Origin: Corticium candelabrum
Taxonomy: Eukaryota; Porifera; Homoscleromorpha; Homosclerophorida; Plakinidae
Length of the DNA stretch: 64,000 nt
NCBI RefSeq assembly: GCF_963422355.1
Contig: NC_085085.1
Span: forward strand, 13,400,485-13,464,484
Direction: 5' to 3'
The notes under the pieces were generated by a model. That model saw only the letters and a program-made list of their open reading frames with translations, was not told the origin of the DNA and made no database searches. Of this stretch, positions 1-14,956 are shown one piece after another. Made by a program: the position numbers and the translations under genes. How positions within the stretch are numbered: the first letter of the stretch is position 1; every line of letters starts with the position of its first letter.

Positions 1-246
1 CCAAGATCTGTTCGATATGCTGATTCTCCACCGCAATCTCTACCCCCACCGCCGTCGCGGCAACAGGCAGAAATGCAAGTCAGCAACGCTAGCAGCAGTT
101 CCAGGACTGGCAGTCACACCATCAGTCAACACAATGATGATCATCATGGTGAATGGTCAGAATCGAGATCGAAACCATTGTCACCATTACTAAAAGACCA
201 ATCAGATGACTGCGAATTCACTTGCTATTGTGTTGACATCGTCTAG
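1..246 (+). CDS. C-terminal exon of an unrecognised gene (partial)
   Basis: Frame 1 is open from the window edge to a TAG at 244-246, encoding about 81 residues. The peptide is low-complexity: a proline run (SPPQSLPPPP), a serine cluster, His/Asp-rich residues and a short cysteine-containing end (CEFTCYCVDIV). I do not recognise the family. The Cys-rich C-terminus could carry a lipid modification, but this is only a guess. It has no obvious link to the TBC gene downstream. The start of the gene lies outside the window. Confidence 0.5.
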   Translation, partial: PRSVRYADSPPQSLPPPPSRQQAEMQVSNASSSSRTGSHTISQHNDDHHGEWSESRSKPLSPLLKDQSDDCEFTCYCVDIV

Positions 247-2183
247 AGTAAGAAGAATTCAATTATTAGATATATCATTAACTGCTTGAAACCAAGTTAC
301 TTCATCATGCTATCTGATAATCATGCGTAATTGATTCTTTGTGGCCCCTGTCAAGCCTAGCGCTTCCTAAATCGGCCCCTGGCCTTCATCACCTTGGCCA
401 TGGCTGAGAACTGCGACTAGATTCTCCATAGAGACCGAAAAATGATAACAATGACTAGCACAACAAGCTTGATTCTTGTTGCTGTTTTGTTGGGAGCGTC
501 TAGGCGAATCTGAGGCGTGTCATTGTAGTGGAGTAGGTAGATAGAGTACAAATTAATTAATGCGGTCTGTAGATATGTTGCCCCTCCCAATCACGTGTTC
601 TCGACTGATTATGCGAATCAAATATCTATTGCTCGAGCTCTGAAAATTTCTCACAGGCTTTAATTAACGGACTTTTTAGTTTGACGCGTATTCCAAGTTG
701 AGATATACTGGGATGTGTGAGTCATACTAATCCTTGACCTAAAACCCCTCCTCTTTTTAGCACAATGATTGTGGTAAGTAGTTGTGAGAATGTGCACACG
801 CTAGATTAGTTTGGCGTTAAAAGGTGTTTTTTTGTCCCTTTAATTAACAGGTAATGGCATCTGATTCCCCATAGAAATTGTCCAAAAAGGTTGCAACAAA
901 TGAGAACAAATAAGTTTTAGGTTTGGTTCACATCAGTAGAACAATGGGTATATAGACAGGTCTATATATACTATCTAGTATAAGACTGTCAAGCAAGTTT
1001 GATTGGCTTCTAGATTAATTAAAATGCGTTTCGTTAAAAAATTATATGGGGGCGGGGTCATGAGAATTTTCACCACCCCTTACAAAAATCCTGGGGACTA
1101 CCCTGAGTTGGATGTTCTAAGTAATTAGCAGCAAGTATTCCATTTTAATTTTACAACTAGATTCCTTATGCTGCTGGTTAGCTTTGGATAGTTACAGCTG
1201 GCACAAGTTGACATCAATTTAATTGTAATTTAGAAAACTTGCAAGAAAGACATGAAGCGCTCTTAGACTGAACTGAAATACACTTGTAGTAAAGTTTAAA
1301 ATGGGCATCGTCCCTTGAACCCTAAAAGAAGCCATTAAGTGTAATCCATTGTGTCATCACGTATTTGTGACATCGCATTTAATTGTGGCGTCACCTATTG
1401 TGACATTGCCTATAATGTTTTATTAAACAATCTATTTCTGCTGTTTTGACTATGCGAAAGTGAAATACTGTTTATTCCCGTGCGCCTTATGCTCTTGAAT
1501 GTCGTTCTTAGCAATCCGATCGATGTCGGACAGAATAGAAAGTTTATCGCTCGAGGGTCAACCACTGAAAGGGGACCCACCTATCAAAACCGACATCGTT
1601 ACGTTCCTTTTCATTCGGTAACCATGTCTGGAGAATTTGAGCAACAATGAGCCAAGCGTGAGAAAGTAGTAGGTGAACAAACAAATAGGATTTTGTCTTT
1701 ATATATCTGTACCTATAAAGGAAAGTAGGCCGATGGGTGCAGCCATTTTGATTTTTGTTTTGTAATTGCTTGCAAACTGCTATTTCTTTCCGCTCCTCCT
1801 TTAGCACATAATCTTCTCTACTTTCGTAAAGCAACTGGTGCTCTCCGCGGTGGCCAGTACCCTGTACTTTGCTTTGTGTTGGTGTTTTTTTGAAAATCGT
1901 GACGTCACAAAAAGTTTGTTCCCTATGCGCTCGCAAACTGCTGCACTTCCTCGCTTCTCCTTTAGCATGCGGCCTTTTCTCAGTTTGGAATAGCAACTGG
2001 TGACGTTTTCGGTAGTCTGTCCTCTAACTAGACATTGCTGGCGTTCATCTGTACTTCTTGATGTCATTCGATGCCTACTCATTGTTGCGTCATCTAGTGT
2101 GACGTCACAAACACTCTTTGCTGTTTTGGCTAAAGCGTGACAAAAAGTTGTCATTACAGCAAACCTGCCTGTACACTGTCAAA
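247..2183. other. Non-coding stretch with diverged internal duplications
   Basis: No convincing gene. Short pieces are repeated in diverged form: the motif around 1350-1470 (alternating GTGACATC/GTGACGTC words followed by CTGCTGTTTTG) recurs near 2080-2150, and a TTTAGCA...GCAACTGGTG segment near 1800-1850 recurs near 1965-2005. This may be upstream sequence of the Helitron remnant that follows. Confidence 0.4.
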
Positions 2184-3137
2184 ATGCCTCCCAAAAAGCG
2201 CTCTCTGTCTGCTATTTCGTCAAAGGCAAAGCAACGAAAGTTATCACTGCAACAGGAAAAAGATAACGAAGCTACTCGCCGGCTTGACTGACATGTACAG
2301 TGCCAGCGCAGTGCCTCTCGACTGATCGCAAAAGCTACTACTAAAACTTCTTCTCCAGTCAATGAAAGAGTTAACGATGAGCACCGCTGTCTTTCTCAAC
2401 ACACGCTTAGCATGCACGTCAATAATCACATACTTCTAAAATATTCTTATACTTTCTAACCAAGTTGTCTCCTTTTTGGAACTGTGTCTATGTAGGCAAT
2501 GCATACCGTCATCAATCCTTATGGAAAATCATAGTTATAGCAATACCACAAACGGTTCTTTGGCGTACAGGTTCGCCTCTATCTTGCATGTCGCCGTCAT
2601 TTACTAAAAGTTTCTATTAGATATCTTACACTGAAGCCTACTCCTAACAACATTGGCAAAATGAACATCAAGTGTAAACATTGCGAAGCACTGACATGGA
2701 AGAAGGAACCACCAGGCATCTGCTGCAGTGGCGGGAAAGTTTTGTTACCCACCATACCCAAACCGCCTACCCCATTGGTCAATCTCTGTTTGGAACAATC
2801 GGTTGAAGCGCAGCATTTCCTCTTAAACATTCGAGCGTATAACTTGGCTTTTCAGTTGACATCCTTTGGATGCGATGAAATTAAAGCTCGCACCGGTTGG
2901 AATTTCTGTTTTAAAGTTCAGGGACAAATCTGTCAGTCTATCGGAAGTCTTGCTCCTCCAGAAAATTCTACTGCTAAATTTGCTCAAATTTACTTTGTCA
3001 GTGATGTGATGGCCAACATGATCCACGGACCATGTGGACTGCTCAACAAAAATTCGCCTTGCATGGTTGACAACTGCTGCTCGAAGCATTTTCCAAAGAA
3101 TTTCTGTCATGAAACTCAATGCTCCAATGACGGATAG
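2184..3137 (+). pseudogene. Helitron rep/helicase N-terminal remnant, internally deleted
   Basis: A short MPPKKRSLSAISSK-type basic leader at 2184 ends in a stop. A second open segment from 2661 carries the Helitron pre-Rep zinc-finger pattern (CKHCEALTWKKEP, then GICCSGGKVLLP). It is followed by Helitron_like_N sequence (FKVQGQICQSIGSL, FAQIYF) and then MIHGPCGLLNKNSPCM, which in intact Helitrons lies several hundred residues downstream. The Rep HUH nuclease region that should lie between them is missing, and a TAG interrupts the expected DGYPL continuation near 3135. It is therefore a dead, internally deleted fragment. The PIF1 helicase domain is not seen. I did not find convincing TC...CTRR ends. 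Confidence 0.75.
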
Positions 3138-3540
3138 CCACTTTATCGTCGCCCATGGGTGTCTCTGCTTAGATAATCGAATTTTATTATGTCCCAAGAG
3201 TCTAGATGCTGGAATTGTGTTAATTAACTTAATTAATTGCCCCGGGCAAAGAATGGACTACATGATTTGTATATTTTATTTGTATATATATAAAATCAAT
3301 CTGCAGAAGAGCAACATTCCACAGTCATCTCACAATGAGCCAGGCCATGTCCTATTTCCACCAATGGCTTTCTATTAAACTCTGGTTGTATAATGCAAAG
3401 ATAATTGTAGAGAGATTGTCTGTAGATTGCTCTGATGACGTTCTAGACTTTTTGTAGAGTGGGGGGGGGGGGGGGGATTTGGGTTGGTTTTGGGTTAGTT
3501 TTTAAAAATATAATAAAATAAATATATATATATACATATA
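3138..3540. other. AT-rich spacer with poly-G tract
   Basis: Decayed sequence after the Helitron fragment, then a G homopolymer (about 3463-3476) and an AT-rich tract ending in the TA that flanks the Tc1 element. No gene is seen. Confidence 0.5.
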
Positions 3541-5548
3541 CAGACTTGGACAAAATTATAGGGACACCTGGCATTTTTGTGTCTAGTCTAACTTTGGCAC
3601 TGAATTTTTCTTTACCAAAACCAAATGTTTTTTGAATTTCTTTTTTCATGGATTGCGCCATTGTTAGTATGTAACATAGCTTGTGTTCAAGACTGCAGCT
3701 TTACTTACTACCTACTGCGCATCTAGTTTGCTTTGAAGAAGGAAGACGGCCATTCCTACTTTTCTTGTCTTTGTACACGTTCATCGCTCTTGGATGCTCA
3801 TTCTTGGCATACAATCTAAGAATGCTCTGTAGTAGAGAGTGAAAACAATTTTGTGGGTCCTCTTATCAACAATATGAAAAAAAGGCGAATCATCTGTTTT
3901 TGCGCATTGATTTCACGCATGTCATCACAATTTGAATTGTTTTGCCATTTTAATCAATAAACAAACTTCAACGTATTCAAAAATCATGCGACACTAATTA
4001 ATTACAAAAAACTCCTGCTAAGACAAAAACTAAAAAAGTTATAGCAACAAAAGAACATTGACATGTCACTTCCGGTCCACGTTTTACGTAGCAAAATCTC
4101 AAACTGCTACCGCCAAAATGTCAGCTGCACTAAAACCGCTGCCCTTGAGACCGCCAAACTTAGGCGATAAGTTAGCCTGAACGTTCAGCTGCACGCAGTT
4201 GCAGAGTCTTGTTCCGTGCGATATTTCACGAGTTGCAGCGATGCCTCCAGGCAAACAGTCGAGTCCAAAAACGCGAGGGAAAATTGAAGCCCTTCACTCA
4301 GTTGGCCATTCTGTGCGTCAGATCGCAGCTTTTGTCCGCCGCTCCAGGAATTCGGTTCATCAATGCCTGCAACAGCTTTCCCATGGCAGCAGCGATTATG
4401 AAAAACGATCTGGACGTGGGAAGGCAACGACAATCCGGGAAGATCATCGACTGAAGAGAATGGCACTGCAGAACCGCAGAGCACCATCACGACTGCTCTC
4501 GTATCAGCTGGCTGATGAAACCGGCAAGCAGGTGTCAAGTAGAACAGTCCGTCGTCGTCTCAGTGAGACAGGAGTGAAAGCTCGGAGGCCTAGAAAAAAC
4601 CGACTGCTAACAGAAAACCATCGGCGTTTGCGACTGGGATGGACAACCACTCACACACAATGGACTTTGGATGACTGGAAATCTGTTCTTTTTACAGATG
4701 AGTCAAAAGTCAGCATAGGAAACGATGGTGCTCTGTACGTTTGGCGTCGCAAAGGTGAGGAATTTCTCCCTGAATGTTGTGACCGTACGGTCCAGCACGC
4801 GGCTAGTGTGATGGTGTGGGGATCGATGTGTTGGCATGGTGTGGGGTCTCTGGTGAAACTGGAAGGTCGTTTGGACAGCACGGCGTACCAACAGGTTCTG
4901 GAAGAGCACATGCTTACAGACGCAGCGGCACTGATAGAAGACGACTTTGTCTTCCAGCAGGACAACGCGCCAACAAGACAATGGCTACGCCTGCATGACG
5001 TCACACTGTGGGACTGGCCTCCAAAATCGCCTGATGTGAATCCAATCGAGAACTTGTAGCATGAACTCAAAACTGCTGCCAACCGTCGCGAACCGAGAAC
5101 TGCAGCTGAGCTCTGGAATGCTCTACAAGAGGCGTGGCAGCAGATTCCAGCCGCGCGTGTCCAGAACTTGGCAGAAAGTGTTCCGCGATGTTCGAACGCA
5201 ATCAGGAGGGCGAGAGGCGGGAACACTCGGTACTGAGGAACTGGCGAAGGGCTTCAATTTTCCTTTGCGTTATCAAAACCGGCTTTTCTAGAAGCCACTA
5301 AACAAGATCAGAGAGAGTCTAACCTACGACGCTTACGCAGCCATGACGTCATACACTTTTAGGTCTCGTTTTCCGCAATGCGAAACGTAAAGAAAGCAAT
5401 TTAGGGTCTACAGCATTCTCAAGAAACTTAACAATCAACGCGGTAACTATTAAGTTCTTAACAATATTGATAGTTGGTACATTGTGACCTAATTATTGTG
5501 TTACTACATACCCACAGCGGGGTGTCCCTATAATTTTGTCCAAGTCTG
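3541..5548 (+). mobile_element. Tc1/mariner-type transposon, complete with both ends
   Basis: The element is 2,008 bp. Its 28-bp terminal inverted repeats at 3541-3568 and 5521-5548 match perfectly, begin CAGACTTGGAC, and are flanked by TA on both sides (3539-3540 and 5549-5550), as expected for TA target-site duplication. A single transposase reading frame lies inside on the + strand. Perfect TIRs suggest recent activity or mobilisation in trans. Beyond the TIRs, the subterminal sequences do not pair. Confidence 0.93.
4241..5236 (+). pseudogene. Tc1-type DDE transposase with one nonsense codon and a catalytic-spacing deletion
   Basis: Likely start ATG at 4241 (MPPGKQSSPKTRGKIEALHS); the frame is open upstream to 4199. 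N-terminal helix-turn-helix region (HSVGHSVRQIAAFV), a basic linker, then catalytic motifs FTDES, FQQDNAP and NPIENL. Only 28 residues separate the second Asp from the Glu, where the DD34E class has 34. The sequence just after QQDNAP is shortened, consistent with an 18-bp in-frame deletion. A TAG at 5057-5059 sits where the family has Trp (IENLW), and the frame then continues with recognisable C-terminus (HELKTAANR) to a TGA at 5234-5236. The protein is therefore inactive although only lightly damaged. Confidence 0.88.
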
Positions 5549-5550
5549 TA

Positions 5551-6312
5551 TATATATATATATGTATGTATAGATAGATAGATAGATATATTGAAAACGA
5601 ATCCCCAAACGATCCCCCAAAACACCCTAATCCAGTAAGTCTTACATATTTAGCCAATGTCCCTTGCCAAAGTTGGCAAATCCCCAAAATCAAATGTTTA
5701 TCTATCTGAAATCTCGAGCAAATCATTCTAGAACTATACTGAAACAAACGAACAGAAAGTTGTTGCATTACGTTATTCAGGACTTGACGAAACGTGATTC
5801 TAGTTTAGCTGTAGTCCTACTGTCTTGGAAGCGATGATCTTCAGGACGGCTAGACTGGATGGAGTCAAGAAACCGAAGGATTCCATGACCAAAGGGTAGA
5901 AATATCCTCCGCTGCAGCAACCTCACTTTCGTGTCAAAAAGCATTTTTCTGCTTCACTAGCCATCCCAGCAGCTCCTACAGCAGATTTTGAAATGAATAA
6001 TGGCTGCTTAGTGTTTCGAATGGAAAAACATCAAACTAAGCTGGACGACTATCTGTAAAATTTGGGCGATAGACATCTCCAGGATGGTTGTTAGTATCTG
6101 GTCTACAATGCTGCTCAAGTTGTGTTGCGTGATTATCTACCAGTAGTGCATGGTAAACAATTTCTCGTAAAGTGTCGTGACATTGAGAACGTAGCGGCCC
6201 ATGGCCACACCCAAGAACATGACATATATTTGTTCCTGTTTTTACTATTTGGTCTGCTACTTTACCTCAAGTGTTTATTCTCATACATGTGTAATTGACT
6301 GTGTCTGTTCAG
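5551..6312. other. Spacer before the TBC exons; GATA microsatellite
   Basis: A short (GATA)n tract at about 5571-5589 follows the Tc1 element. The rest has no reading frame I can assign. The upstream (N-terminal) exons expected for the SGSM-like gene are not visible here. Confidence 0.4.
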
Positions 6313-7355
6313 GTATGGCCATATTTGATTGGTCACTATGAGTTTGGTCTTCGGCCTACCGAGTGTGCTCTACTCGATGCCGACGTAAGAGCAAAGTACA
6401 ACGCAAAGATAGACGAGTGGATGGGTGTAGAACAAGAGGTAAAACGACAAAGTCGACAGGAGAAACGACTGCAACAACAAACAGCTGACGAGGTTGACGG
6501 ATACTTGACGTTGAGTAACTACGCTAGTTGCAGCAATGACGACTCACCAGCAGTGGACCTTAGAGACTTCCCAGATGGTTCATCTCGTGAGACATCTTTG
6601 AGCCCAGTTTGCACGGCAGTTGCTGGTGGTAAATTACCGGTTGCAAACGACCTGGAAGAAGTTGATGGATTATTTGAAACGGTAGACGGCGATTCAGGGT
6701 GCGAGGATTTGGAGGCCGACTCTTCGAGAGTATTGCAGCAATACTCAGTAATTTGTCAACATGAATTCAAAGTTGTTGTGTGATAGCGTTTGTTGCAGGA
6801 TGAACTAATTCAATTGTTGAAGATTAACATCGAGCGAATCGACAAGGATGTAGTTCGTTGCGATCGAAATTATTCGTGAGTGGGTTGTGTGTACTATGAA
6901 ACGTGGATATTAATAGTTGTTTTTATCAATAGATATTTTGAAAATGCAGAAAACTTGGTGAAACTTAGAAATGTTCTCATGACGTATGTGATGTACACTA
7001 AACCGGCATGTGATGTACACTGTACCAGCATGTGCATGGACTGTACCAGCATGTGCATGCAATGTTTTTGTGAGCAACTTGTTGGCAAAAGGAAAATAGT
7101 GGCTGCTAAACTATAAGCTCTGAGTACACCTCAACTGCAATTTGTTACTCTCGGCGTCAATTGAACAGAATGAGACAAACAAGCAGCTGTTGACATGGAC
7201 TGATTTGATTGTTGGCTACTGTAGTGCTAAGTGCTTTTGGACTATATTGAGCTAAACCGTGATTATTATGTACTTGGAGAGTCTTTTTGTTGCACAAACA
7301 ATGAAACAGTTTTTCAACATTCTATAGGCAGTTTTTGAGATTGATGTTTTAGACA

Positions 7356-7427
<72 letters not shown>

Positions 7428-7448
7428 CACACACATGCATGCACACAT

Positions 7449-7511
<63 letters not shown>

Positions 7512-8676
7512 ACTGAAGTAGGATTTAATAATATCTATACAAAATGCAGACACTAGTGAGTGACACTTGGTAAACAACAAAATTTGTACAGAATAGTGAC
7601 AGACAGGCAGGCTCTGTAATTGTCAACACACATAACATGCAGAAGTTGGTGTCTATTACTAATGCTTTTGTTAATTCACTCAGCTATGTTTGGGATGGAC
7701 GTCTTAATCCCGGTTACATCCAAGGCATGTGTGACATTGTTGCACCACTATTTGTCGTGCTGGACGACGGTATGTACGAACTTGTCAATTGTTGACGACA
7801 TTACTTGTAGTTGTTTTGGTTTCACGTGTGCACACAGAAGTGATGGTGTGGAACTGCTTTCAGATTCTGTTGACCAAATTGGGTGGCAACTTCAACGCAG
7901 GAGAACAAAATCAGATGGACTTGAACTTTTCAAATCTAAGAGCACTACTTAGAGTAGACCTTTGAAGCAACATATTTCTATGCTTGGTATGGGCATATTG
8001 TGTCTGTGTAGGTAATGGATCCCGACCTACATGAATTGCTTCAAGACCAGGACTGCACTCATCTCTACTTTACTCATCGGTGGTTTCTGGTTGATTTCAA
8101 ACGTGGTGAGTTTGGTTAGTGTGGTGTGTGTTGTAGCGTATTGCAAGTGTCGTGTGCTGCTGCAGAGTTTGGGTATGATGGGATATTCTATGTCTGGGAG
8201 ATGATCTGGGCCGCTGGCCACTGCTCGTCACAGTTCTTCAGAATATTTATTGCATTTGCATTGCTGCAGCAATACAAGTAATTCATCATGCTATTAGTTT
8301 GCGTAGTCAGACCTTAACCCCCGTCCCTGTCCTCATTTTGGAATGAGGACGGGGGTTAAGGTCTGACTACGTGAGACTATGTAGCTATGTAGTTGTGATA
8401 TGAGCAGTCTGACTTTTATGGCTAGATTGACCACAAGAAGTAAAAGGAATTTTCTTTTAGATTATTAAGACCAAAGCTGTAAACTGTTGACAATTAGTTA
8501 TGGTAGGATGCAACAACAACAACAAGAATTTGGTACAATCTTTGTTCAGCACACGAGATTTAGTAGAGTAGTGTCTTGGAATCGGTGCAGGCTAGTTTAT
8601 TGAAGCAATAGTTGGGAGGGATCAAACAGTTGAAGGGTTTAGTGCTGTATGTGTGTCCACAAGCACATGCATGCAA

Positions 8677-8742
<66 letters not shown>

Positions 8743-8751
8743 ATGCGTATG

Positions 8752-8792
<41 letters not shown>

Positions 8793-9662
8793 ACGCGCAC
8801 GTGTGCATGTGTGCGCGCACATGTGTGCATTGTGTTCATATGCATGTGAATTAGCCATATGTAATTTTAGAACTGTTTCAACACACACATTTAGTGTCCA
8901 TGCAGTGGTGCTGCTACTGCATAACTAATTTACAGTTGTAAGACAGCTAACACGAGTATCCTTCTTATTTGCATGTACTCAGTAGGACGTGTGAGTAAAT
9001 CTAAGCAACATTGCTACAGTGGCTGTGCTATCTTGTGCTAATTGAAACTTTGTCAGCTGTAGAGAAACATAAAATACAGATATAAGCAAAGTTTGATTTG
9101 ATTACATTTGTTGTTATATTCAGTTGCCATTGTCTCATCACTGTTTGCATAAGTCATTTTCTTGATTTCGACATACCAGGCAACATATTCTTCAGAGCAG
9201 ATCTTCTGGTGTGTACAGTAGTGTCAGTTATGCATTACATTATCTCTCCATTTGAACAAAAATACCAGCAATGGCAACAGTCCTGTTTAGAGAAATGATT
9301 CTTAACGGTTAGTAGGTCGTGTATTTATCTCAGCTTTGGTTTATTGTAGGCATGTCCTGTTACACAATGAAATGGGATTCACAGACATCACCAAATTCTT
9401 CAATGGTGAGACATTTAATGTATGAGAAATTGCTTTGACGTTTTAGCTTTTATTTTATTGATACAATACGTATATTTTTGCATGTAGTAAATTACATATT
9501 GAGCAATAATTATTGTGAACGTTGATGTGAACTGGACTGTACTCTGATTTAGAGATGGCTGAGCACCACGATGTTGCTGTTGTTATGGACAGAGCTCGTC
9601 AGTTGGTTGCCGATCTTCATCGTGAACTGTACTGTGGAATCAGTAATCCACAAGTCACATGA
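6313..9662 (+). CDS. SGSM1/2-like: SGSM1/2-like RabGAP, TBC-domain part (N-terminal exons not found)
   Basis: Nine exons by splice consensus and frame: 6313-6747, 6799-6875, 6933-6983, 7684-7769, 7838-7953, 8012-8105, 8166-8277, 9350-9405, 9553-9662 (stop TGA), giving 378 residues in frame. The start [12 protein letters not shown] and following [12 protein letters not shown] match small G-protein signalling modulators, including the acidic/low-complexity insertion inside the TBC domain. Both catalytic fingers of TBC RabGAPs are present: the arginine finger in [12 protein letters not shown] and the glutamine finger in [12 protein letters not shown]. Later motifs include [10 protein letters not shown] and [19 protein letters not shown] proteins act on Rab/Rap GTPases on membranes. 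The RUN domain and 5' exons are not identifiable in this window; they may lie upstream of position 1, beyond the transposons, or be lost. Subfamily assignment is by remembered sequence. Confidence 0.85.
7358..7510. repeat. (CA)n microsatellite in SGSM-like intron 3
   Basis: About 150 bp of CA repeats interrupted by a CATGCA-type block at 7425-7450. Confidence 0.95.
8302..8371. repeat. Short perfect foldback hairpin in an SGSM-like intron
   Basis: Two 25-bp arms (8302-8326 and 8347-8371) starting CGTAGTCAGACC are perfect reverse complements with a 20-nt spacer. The spacer itself can extend the stem in an alternative pairing. It lies in the intron between the exons ending 8277 and starting 9350. 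It resembles the small CTCGCGTAG hairpin at 30687-30774. Confidence 0.85.
8679..8830. repeat. (GT)n microsatellite in SGSM-like intron
   Basis: Long GT array with GCATGC interruptions and a CG-containing end (GCGCACGCGCAC). Confidence 0.95.
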
Positions 9663-10111
9663 AGACGATATGTATTGTCGCAACAGTGCAGTTTGTGCTT
9701 GGCTGCAGATGATAGTATGCCCTTCCTGGTTAACTAAGGTGTGATTAAGACGTAGCTAGTTCATTTGCTGTTCCTAAGGCATAATGGTCACCAAGATCAC
9801 ATTGATGACGTGGACAGTGGTCTTGCGAGGTGTAAGGCAGTAGTGTTAATTGATTAAGTTAATAGTATTTGCTCTACAAAATGTACAATAGACTAGTTGT
9901 AGTTAGAGGTTTTTTTGATATACTGTTAGTATTGACCGAAGTCAATTTACTCTTTTATGTTTGTTATATTAAGTTAATTAGAAATACAATTGTGTACACT
10001 TATACTGGGGCATTTCTGGAGTGTCACACACTACTGTAGTAGCAGTCTGGGGTGTCGAGGCTAGCGGCATCTTTTTGGTCGTTGATATCAACTTGAATCG
10101 TGAATTTTGTT
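9663..10111. other. Spacer between SGSM-like gene and UPB1
   Basis: About 450 bp with no gene. It should contain the 3' UTR of the TBC gene and the promoter of UPB1. I see no clear TATA box. Confidence 0.5.
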
Positions 10112-14621
<4,510 letters not shown>

Positions 14622-14631
14622 GATGTGATGC

Positions 14632-14637
14632 TTTATT
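14632..14637 (-). promoter_or_regulatory. GUCD1 polyadenylation signal
   Basis: AATAAA on the minus strand, 28 bp past the GUCD1 stop codon and only 10 bp from the UPB1 stop codon on the other strand. Cleavage 10-30 bp further would place the GUCD1 3' end inside the last UPB1 coding exon. Confidence 0.7.
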
Positions 14638-14665
14638 ATTCATCCTTTTGTGCCTTGCATGTGAA

Positions 14666-14860
14666 TTATTGTGAAGTGTTGCCATCTTTTCTCAATTTCA
14701 AGAGAATAATGTCACAGTCTGTTCCATGTGCCTTCCTTGCAGCTTCAAATGTGGAGGCAGTGACAACACTCAAGTCTAGTGCAAAGAAAATATTTCACAC
14801 AGTAATTATATGTAACAAGGATGTGTACAGAATATCATAATTATTGTGGTGTTGTGCATG

Positions 14861-14956
<96 letters not shown>

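Noticed and set aside
8560-8928. Overlapping Cys/Val, Thr/His and Ala/His repeat ORFs on both strands (also at 7314-7580, 13096-13488, 36114-36342, 51900-52165, 55930-56224, 61549-61890)
   Set aside because: All are translations of CA/GT microsatellites with no codon structure or domains.
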